Origin: Deltaproteobacteria bacterium
GTDB lineage: Bacteria > Desulfobacterota > Anaeroferrophillalia > Anaeroferrophillales > Tharpellaceae
Direction: 5' to 3'
DNA: 9,744 bases
Assembly: GCA_013153415.1 (NCBI GenBank)
Contig: JAADEO010000042.1
Location: forward strand, 1 to 9,744
The notes beneath the pieces were generated by a model. That model was not told the origin of the DNA. It made no database searches and saw only the letters and a program-made list of their open reading frames with translations. This document shows, in pieces, positions 5,118 through 9,744 of this stretch. The first letter of the stretch is position 1; each line of letters opens with the position of its first letter. Made by a program: the position numbers and the translations under genes.

Positions 5118-7016
5118 ATGCAGGATAATAATTCTCGGCCAAAATTTTCCCTGTCGGGGTGGAAGGACGTCTCGCTCAGGCTCAAGCTCCTGGGTATCTA
5201 TTTTTTCGGCCTCAGTCTGCTGGGGATGGTAGGGTACGGTTTTTTCATCTACCAGGAGATCAAGAATCTGGAGCAGGACCGCAAGATTCTCCACTACCAG
5301 GCCCGCCACTTTGAAAAAATGGCCTTTGAACATCTGCAGTACGCCAGGAATCTCAAAGACCATCTGAGCACGGTCTATCTGGGAGCCGATTGCGGCAATG
5401 TCAAATGTGAAAAATCGAAAATCGTTAATGATTTTCTCAAGAGCATCGCGGCATTGGGCAACCGCAACTTCACCTTCGCTATTTTCGACTATTTTGGCAA
5501 TCTGGTTATCAGCAATGACCGGGTGATCAGGAACCTGAAAACCATCACGGCGGAAAATCGCAAAATTATCCTGGATTTGATCAGCAAAACCAATCGTCAG
5601 GAGATTTATTCCGAATACGTCAGATTGCGGGATGAGAATGGGGCGGAACACGGGTTTTATGTCAATTCCGTGATTTTCGAGCCGCTCAAATACTACATCA
5701 TGGCCATCGCCGGCGACCTCAATATCGAAAACTGCATCGCCAACGCTATGCAAGATAAGCGCAGGATCGTTTTCAGCTCAATCTTTTTCAGTATTCTGTT
5801 GGGGCTTTTCTGCACCTCCCTGCTGTTGGGCTTCCTCTATCTCTATCTCCGTTCCCTGGCAGGCAATATCACGGAGATAACCAAAAGTATCAGCCGGCTC
5901 GCCTCCGGGGAGCAGAGCGAAACCCGCCTGGTGCCCAGGAACCAGGATGAGATCGGCCGTTTGATCACGGTTTTCAATCTCTATGTCCGGCGCAAGATCG
6001 AGCTGGAACATTTCAAAAAACTGATTGAAGAGGATGAAAGCATCACTGATGTCTACAAGCGCATATTTGTCATGCTGCACAATTTCGGGATCAGTGATTT
6101 CGCCCTTTACGAAGTGAAAAACAGCAAGAATCACCTCCATTACATCCACCCTGAAACAGTCGGTAACGAGGATGACAACCAGTTCGTCATGCCCTGCAGC
6201 CAGGAGATCCTGCTCAACGCCGACTTCTGCCGGGCCAAACGCCTGGCGCACGAGATTCGCGGGGACCGGAACTACCAGGTCTGTTCCCGTTATCAATATT
6301 ACCAGGAAGGCTGTCATCACGTCTGCATTCCGATCATCATCAGCGGTACGGTCGGCGAGGTGGTGCATATCACCATTCAGCCCTCGGATTTCGAGCGCAT
6401 CAATACGCAGATTCCGGTGATCATGGACTATTTCCGTAACGCGGCACCGGTGATCGAGAGTAAAAAACTGCTTGCCAATCTCAAGGATGCCACCCTCAGA
6501 GACAGCCTTACCGGTTTGAACAATCGGCGTTTCCTCGAGGGTTATGTCGAGATGCTGGTTGCCGAGGTCGAGCGCGAAAAGAAGAATGTCGCCATCCTGA
6601 TGGCGGATCTCGATTACTTCAAGAAAGTCAACGATGTCTACGGTCACCAGGTCGGCGACCGGGTGTTGCAGACCCTGGCCCGCATACTGCGCAACGCGGT
6701 GCGCAGTTCCGATATCGTCATCCGCTACGGCGGCGAAGAGTTCCTCCTGATTCTCAAAAATATCGATACCGAGGATGACGCTATGACAATCGCGGAAAAG
6801 ATCCGTGAGGATGTCGAACAACACACCATGAAAATCGACGATGCGATCACCTTGAAGAAGACCCTGACCATCGGCGTTTCTCTCTTCCCCGAGGACAGCG
6901 AGACCTTCTGGCAGGCGGTCAAATTCGCTGATGTCGCACTCTATAACGGTAAGAATGCCGGCCGCAACCGGGTCGTCAGGTTCGCCGCGGCGATGTGGAA
7001 TGACGAGGAGTACTGA
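5118..7016 (+). CDS. Membrane diguanylate cyclase: periplasmic sensor, HAMP, Cys-rich GAF-like region, GGDEF
   Basis: This protein probably makes cyclic di-GMP from two GTP in response to a periplasmic signal. Layout (632 residues): short basic N-terminus, membrane helix 1 at about 22-45, periplasmic domain 46-215 with a Cache-like FDYFGNLVISN stretch, membrane helix 2 at about 217-245, HAMP at about 245-297 (ending DEIGRLITVFN), a GAF-like region at about 300-450, and GGDEF at about 458-625. The cyclase site is intact: DSLTGLNNRR, metal Asp497 in MADLDYFKKVND, and GGEEF at 538-542. An RxxD inhibitory site (RSSD, 529-532) sits five residues before GGEEF, so product feedback is likely. The GAF-like region has five cysteines (360, 371, 389, 399, 403) and GCHHVC, suggesting metal or redox sensing. 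The periplasmic part has Cys92 and Cys97 (CGNVKC), which is not a haem c motif. The ATG at 5118 is preceded by AAAGG and AAGGG. It is the first gene of the rightward group. Confidence 0.92.
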   Translation: MQDNNSRPKFSLSGWKDVSLRLKLLGIYFFGLSLLGMVGYGFFIYQEIKNLEQDRKILHYQARHFEKMAFEHLQYARNLKDHLSTVYLGADCGNVKCEKSKIVNDFLKSIAALGNRNFTFAIFDYFGNLVISNDRVIRNLKTITAENRKIILDLISKTNRQEIYSEYVRLRDENGAEHGFYVNSVIFEPLKYYIMAIAGDLNIENCIANAMQDKRRIVFSSIFFSILLGLFCTSLLLGFLYLYLRSLAGNITEITKSISRLASGEQSETRLVPRNQDEIGRLITVFNLYVRRKIELEHFKKLIEEDESITDVYKRIFVMLHNFGISDFALYEVKNSKNHLHYIHPETVGNEDDNQFVMPCSQEILLNADFCRAKRLAHEIRGDRNYQVCSRYQYYQEGCHHVCIPIIISGTVGEVVHITIQPSDFERINTQIPVIMDYFRNAAPVIESKKLLANLKDATLRDSLTGLNNRRFLEGYVEMLVAEVEREKKNVAILMADLDYFKKVNDVYGHQVGDRVLQTLARILRNAVRSSDIVIRYGGEEFLLILKNIDTEDDAMTIAEKIREDVEQHTMKIDDAITLKKTLTIGVSLFPEDSETFWQAVKFADVALYNGKNAGRNRVVRFAAAMWNDEEY

Positions 7017-7064
7017 CCGTTTCCACTACTTCCGGGATTGAAAAGTATTAACGGAGATTCTGGT

Positions 7065-7793
7065 TTGATTATTACCGATATGACAATGCCGGAGTTTGTC
7101 GCCGGCCTCAAAAAAAGTCGCACGATCTTCCTGCCTTTCGGGTCGACCGAGGAGCACGGCGAGCACCTGCCGCTCGATACCGATACCATGCAGGTCTACG
7201 CCGTGGTCCAGCGGGCTTCCACCCTTCATCCGGTCTTCGTGGCCCCTCCGGTCCATTATGGCATCTGCCGCAGCACTTCGGCCCATCCCGGCACCGTGGG
7301 GATCTCGCCGGACACTTTGCGGGCCCTGGCCCGCGACCTGATCGACAACTATTACGCCCAGGGTCTCAGGAACTTCATCCTGATTTCCGGCCACGCCGGG
7401 AAAACCCATGTCGGCGCCCTGATCGAAATCGGCGAGGAGATGTTGAAAAAATATGCCGACATCCGCATCGCGGTGATCAATGAATACGATTTCTGCTATC
7501 GGGCCGGGCGGAAGGCCGGGATAGTTGAAACCGAAGGCGATTCCCATGCCGGGGAAGTCGAGACCGCCCGGATTCAATACCTCCATCCGGCGCTAGTACA
7601 AGGGACCTCGCCCCGTGAATTCCCTGATTTTCCCGAATACATCCTGGTCCGCAACAAGACCGCCTACTGGCCCGGCGGGGTCTGGGGCGATCCGGCGGCC
7701 GCGACTCCGGAAAAAGGGGAGCAGCTGGTCCAGCTGACCGCCGCCGCCCTGGCCGAATTCGTCAGGAATTTTGAAACCTTCACTGAACGCTGA
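7065..7793 (+). CDS. Creatininase-family metal-dependent amidohydrolase, substrate unknown
   Basis: Creatininase-fold enzymes hydrolyse cyclic or formyl amides (creatinine, formamidopyrimidines in flavin synthesis, mycofactocin precursor) with two metal ions. Counted from TTG 7065 (243 codons): LPFGSTEEHGEHLPLDTD carries putative ligands Glu29, His31 and Asp40; HPGTVGIS (74-81) and SGHAGKTH (108-115, His110) follow; DSHAGEVETA (159-168, Glu164) is the usual C-terminal ligand block. Where most family members read NGHGGN, this one reads SGHAGKTH, so it belongs to a divergent subgroup and function should not be copied from creatininase. The TTG start is chosen because GGAG (7053-7056) lies 8 bases upstream and the protein then begins MIITDMTMPEF, as relatives do; an in-frame TTG at 7038 and ATG at 7080 lack good ribosome sites. 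It starts 48 bases after the GGDEF gene and ends 13 bases before tatD. No mycofactocin or flavin genes are in view. Confidence 0.85.
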   Translation: MIITDMTMPEFVAGLKKSRTIFLPFGSTEEHGEHLPLDTDTMQVYAVVQRASTLHPVFVAPPVHYGICRSTSAHPGTVGISPDTLRALARDLIDNYYAQGLRNFILISGHAGKTHVGALIEIGEEMLKKYADIRIAVINEYDFCYRAGRKAGIVETEGDSHAGEVETARIQYLHPALVQGTSPREFPDFPEYILVRNKTAYWPGGVWGDPAAATPEKGEQLVQLTAAALAEFVRNFETFTER

Positions 7794-7806
7794 ATTGTAA
7801 ATCATC

Positions 7807-8574
7807 ATGTATATCGATTCCCATTGCCATCTCAATCTCAGCCACTTCGAAAATGATGTCGCTGCGGCCGTGGCCCGGGCCCGAAAAGCCGGGGTTGCAA
7901 AGATGCTGGTCATCGGCACGGAACTGGCCGATTCGGTTCGGGCGGTTGAACTGGCTCATCGCTTTCCCGGTACCGTATTCGCCGCCGTCGGCATTCATCC
8001 CCATGAAAGCAAAGACGCCGATGAGAATATCTATGCCCGGTTGCGGGCCCTGGCCGCCGACGACAAGGTCGTGGCCTACGGCGAAATCGGGCTTGATTAT
8101 TTTCATAATCACTCACCTCGCGAGGTCCAGCGGCGGGAATTCGCCCGGCAGCTCAATCTCGCGGCCGAACTCAAACTGCCGGTGGTAATTCACGACCGTG
8201 AAGCCCACCAGGAGGTCTACGACATCATTGTCGCCGAAAAGGGCTATCGACACGGCGGCGTGATCCACTGTTTTTCCGCCGACTACGCCTGGGCCAAACG
8301 CTTTGTCGAACTCGGTTTCGTGATCTCCCTGCCGGGCACCATCACCTTCCCCCGTAGCGAAATGCAACGCGAGGTGGCGCTAAAGTTGAGTCTCGATGAT
8401 ATTCTGATCGAAACCGACTCTCCTTTTCTCGCCCCGGTACCCCGGCGCGGCAAGCGTAACGAACCCGCCTATGTTGTCTATGTAGCTGAAAAAATAGCTG
8501 AAATCAAAGGCCTGTCACCCGAAGATGTGGCTGCGGCGACCGCGGCCAACTGTCAGCGGGTTTTTGGCATGTGA
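7807..8574 (+). CDS. tatD: TatD-family metal-dependent deoxyribonuclease
   Basis: TatD proteins are cytoplasmic TIM-barrel hydrolases, several with 3'-5' exonuclease or AP-endonuclease activity linked to DNA repair. Length (255 residues) is typical. All metal-site motifs are present: DSHCH (His6, His8), VGIHPHE (62-67), GEIGLDYF (Glu93), VIHDR (His129), IHCFS (His154) and ETDSPFLAP (Asp204). The start is fixed by MYIDSHCH, since the DxHxH motif lies at the extreme N-terminus in this family. No Shine-Dalgarno precedes the ATG, and the previous stop lies 13 bases upstream, so translation may depend on coupling to the creatininase gene. The protein resembles the YcfH/YabD branch as much as TatD itself, so the symbol is a family label. 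It is followed after 15 bases by lolA. Confidence 0.95.
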   Translation: MYIDSHCHLNLSHFENDVAAAVARARKAGVAKMLVIGTELADSVRAVELAHRFPGTVFAAVGIHPHESKDADENIYARLRALAADDKVVAYGEIGLDYFHNHSPREVQRREFARQLNLAAELKLPVVIHDREAHQEVYDIIVAEKGYRHGGVIHCFSADYAWAKRFVELGFVISLPGTITFPRSEMQREVALKLSLDDILIETDSPFLAPVPRRGKRNEPAYVVYVAEKIAEIKGLSPEDVAAATAANCQRVFGM

Positions 8575-8589
8575 GGAAAAAGGAAACAG

Positions 8590-9336
8590 ATGAAAATCAA
8601 GGTGACAACTCCGATCTGGCTGCTGGTATCGGCAATTCTGGCTCTTTCCGCCGGGGCCGTTTTCGCAGCCGGAGAAAATAACGGCAAGCCCCCGGCGACG
8701 GTTCTTAAAACACAACTGAAAAAGGTCGCTACTGCCACGGTCGACAAGGATAAGCGGGATGCGATCCTCAAACGGATCCGGCAAAAATTCAACCGTCCCG
8801 AGGCCTGGAGCGGCTACTTCACCCAGACCACGACCTACGCCGACAGCGATGAGACGGCGGTGGCTTCGGGAAGAATCCTGATTCAGGGGCCGGACAAGAT
8901 GCGCTGGGAATACGAAGAGCCGGAAAAGCAGCTGCTGGTCTCCGATGGCAAAACCGTCTGGTACTACACCCCCGATCTCAACCAGGTCATGACCGGCGCG
9001 GTCAAGGATATTCGCGAGGCCCGGATAATCATCAGCCTGCTGGCGGAAATCAAGAGCCGGATCAAGGGTTTCGATCTGACGGTCGAAGAGAATGAAAAGC
9101 AGGTAATGATAACCCTGCGTCCCGAAAAGGGGGCCGAATCTCCGCCTTTCGAAAGCCTGCGGATGATTTTCGCCCGTCCCTCCCTGAACCTGATGACGAC
9201 CGAACTGGTCGATCTTTTCGCCAACCGCATTACCATCGCCTACCGCTGGACCAGCGGCCCTGATCCGGCCCTGCCCCGGGCCCGTTTCATGTTCGTGCCG
9301 CCTCCCGGCTGCGATGTCATGCCGCTGGGACAATAA
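8590..9336 (+). CDS. lolA: Outer-membrane lipoprotein carrier LolA, periplasmic
   Basis: LolA takes lipoproteins from the inner-membrane LolCDE transporter and carries them through the periplasm. The 248-residue protein starts MKIKVTTPIWLL with a hydrophobic helix and a signal peptidase I site after Ala26 (VFA|AG); there is no lipobox Cys, so it is soluble. The LolA core runs from about residue 55: FTQTTT, GRILIQGPDKMRWEYEEP, then QLLVSDGKTVWYYTPDLNQV (114-133), the hallmark stretch, and the C-terminal FMFVPPPGCDVMP strand matching E. coli FTFTPPQGVTV. Between signal peptide and core lies about 30 Lys- and Asp-rich residues not seen in E. coli LolA. AAGGA (8580-8584) is the ribosome site. It is last in the rightward group; a non-coding region follows. 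Confidence 0.93.
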   Translation: MKIKVTTPIWLLVSAILALSAGAVFAAGENNGKPPATVLKTQLKKVATATVDKDKRDAILKRIRQKFNRPEAWSGYFTQTTTYADSDETAVASGRILIQGPDKMRWEYEEPEKQLLVSDGKTVWYYTPDLNQVMTGAVKDIREARIIISLLAEIKSRIKGFDLTVEENEKQVMITLRPEKGAESPPFESLRMIFARPSLNLMTTELVDLFANRITIAYRWTSGPDPALPRARFMFVPPPGCDVMPLGQ

Positions 9337-9381
9337 TCACAATAAACCTGCAGGATAATAGACAGCCGCTCAACTGCGGGG

Positions 9382-9411
9382 TTGACTTTTGTCTCCCGCC
9401 TGCCTTATTTA
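9382..9411 (+). promoter_or_regulatory. Possible sigma-70 promoter in the lolA downstream region
   Basis: TTGACT (9382-9387) is 5 of 6 to the -35 consensus. TATTTA (9406-9411), 18 bases later, is a weak -10. A start near 9418 would give an RNA that begins at the GAACCTTT hairpin. This conflicts with the idea that 9393-9400 is transcribed as the outer stem of the RNA, so only one of the two readings can hold for the same transcript. Confidence 0.3.
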
Positions 9412-9507
9412 GTACCTCGCTGAACCTTTCCCGGTTCGAGAAGCCGGCAAAGGTTCTGTTAGGAGTGCCCGTTTGCGGGCCGAAAAAGCCCTTTCGGGTG
9501 GCGGGAG
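9393..9507 (+). ncRNA. Candidate structured RNA, four-way junction, family unknown
   Basis: CTCCCGCC (9393-9400) pairs perfectly with GGCGGGAG (9500-9507). It encloses three hairpins: GAACCTTT/AAAGGTTC (9422-9429 with 9449-9456), continued by CCGG/CCGG inside after a C-C mismatch; GCCCG-TTTG-CGGGC (9467-9480); and GCCC-TTTC-GGGT (9488-9499), which abuts the closing stem without a gap. Two pairs (9488-9499 and 9435-9443) are G-U wobbles only on the plus strand, so plus is the likelier sense. I do not recognise the family; it does not show the landmarks of tmRNA, 4.5S, RNase P, GEMM or common riboswitches. It could also be a lolA 3' untranslated region. Confidence 0.4.
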
Positions 9508-9578
9508 TTGCCTTAGCTATCAGAAACTTGTGACGAATTCGCGGTTTGCAGGGGCCGGCCGCCCATGCTGGACAATTA

Positions 9579-9744
9579 AATTTTGATGAACTCGTAATAA
9601 ATCAGATTTTCGCACAAAACGGGATGGCAAAGTAAAAGCTCCAGCTGCTAGGTGCCAAAAAGCTGAGGAATGAGGCGTACATAGAAGTACGCCGCAGTGA
9701 CGAAGACTTTTTGGGAACGCCCTGAGCGCAGCGAAGAAGTACTC
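9579..9744. repeat. Dispersed intergenic repeat, degenerate, running off the window
   Basis: The block starts with TTTTGATGAACTCGTAA (from about 9581), passes through the 14-mer ATGGCAAAGTAAAA (9624-9637) that also occurs at 1584-1597, and then enters a long imperfect hairpin (9655-9714). Its 5' part is a weak inverted match to GACTTTTTGGGAACGCC near the 3' end, about 11 of 21 positions by eye. It resembles, from memory, intergenic repeats common in Desulfuromonas-like genomes with a central GCGTAC...GTACGC hairpin. No transposase is present. Confidence 0.55.
9655..9714. repeat. Long imperfect inverted repeat inside the dispersed element
   Basis: Outer arms CCAAAAAG (9655-9662) and CTTTTTGG (9707-9714) match perfectly. 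The centre is GGCGTAC (9674-9680), six-base loop ATAGAA, GTACGCC (9687-9693), also perfect. The bases between are only partly complementary. The result is a 60-base cruciform or RNA hairpin of the REP or MITE kind. Confidence 0.7.

Larger units (their letters stand above)
9337..9744. other. Gene-free region downstream of lolA
   Basis: No convincing protein gene is visible on either strand over these 408 bases. Contents in order: the palindrome CCTGCAGG (9347-9354), a hairpin-prone stretch with TCAAC/GTTGA and CCGC/GCGG arms (9365-9385), a candidate structured RNA (9393-9507), a GC-rich stretch with the palindrome GGCCGGCC (9553-9560), and a dispersed-repeat-like block from about 9579 to the window end. 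No clear lolA terminator with a T-run is seen. Confidence 0.7.

Noticed and set aside
5778..6824. 348-codon minus-strand frame opposite the GGDEF gene
   Set aside because: The plus strand carries an intact GGEEF cyclase with HAMP and membrane helices. The minus frame is a shadow.
7038..7064. Earlier TTG start for the creatininase gene
   Set aside because: No ribosome binding site precedes it, while TTG 7065 has GGAG 8 bases upstream and yields the family-like N-terminus.
9431..9447. T-arm-like GGTTCGA, suggesting a tRNA
   Set aside because: The pairing around it belongs to a long hairpin, and no acceptor, D or anticodon arm can be built around it.
9488..9499. Minus-strand terminator (CCC-GAAA-GGG followed by CTTTTT)
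   Set aside because: The stem is only three pairs on that strand, and the neighbouring wobble pairs favour the plus-strand RNA.
9674..9693. Possible CRISPR repeat or integron site
   Set aside because: There is a single hairpin, no regularly spaced repeats and no cas or integrase gene in the window.

Overview
The window looks like chromosomal DNA of an anaerobic or facultative Gram-negative bacterium, most likely a Desulfuromonadales-type or related former deltaproteobacterium. The reasons are a hybrid cluster protein of the short-spacing (class I/III) cysteine type, an HcpR-like operator in front of it, a LolA lipoprotein carrier (so an outer membrane), a membrane GGDEF protein and GC-rich genes with AT-rich spacers. 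The taxonomic placement is inference from protein resemblance.

Left half, minus strand (1-4897). Reading leftward from 4897: a subgroup 1-beta aspartate aminotransferase, a strong intrinsic terminator, an ABC-F translation factor, a TrmL tRNA 2'-O-methyltransferase, a 195-base spacer rich in palindromes, and the N-terminal half of hcp, which runs off the left edge. The terminator suggests that aspC and the ABC-F gene are separate or attenuated units. ABC-F and TrmL both serve translation (ribosome and tRNA wobble base).

Middle (4898-5117). A divergent intergenic region that must hold the aspC promoter and the promoter of the rightward genes.

Right half, plus strand (5118-9336). Four closely spaced genes that look like one operon: a membrane diguanylate cyclase with a periplasmic sensor, HAMP and a Cys-rich GAF-like region; a creatininase-family amidohydrolase; a TatD-family metallonuclease; and LolA with a signal peptide. 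Gaps are 48, 13 and 15 bases. They share no obvious pathway.

Right edge (9337-9744). No protein gene. It holds a compact block that folds as a four-way-junction RNA (9393-9507), and then a degenerate dispersed repeat ending in a long imperfect hairpin (about 9579 to the window end). The repeat shares a 14-base word with the short spacer between trmL and the ABC-F gene. These two non-coding blocks and the Cys-rich cyclase are the least ordinary parts of the window; the rest is mainly housekeeping.
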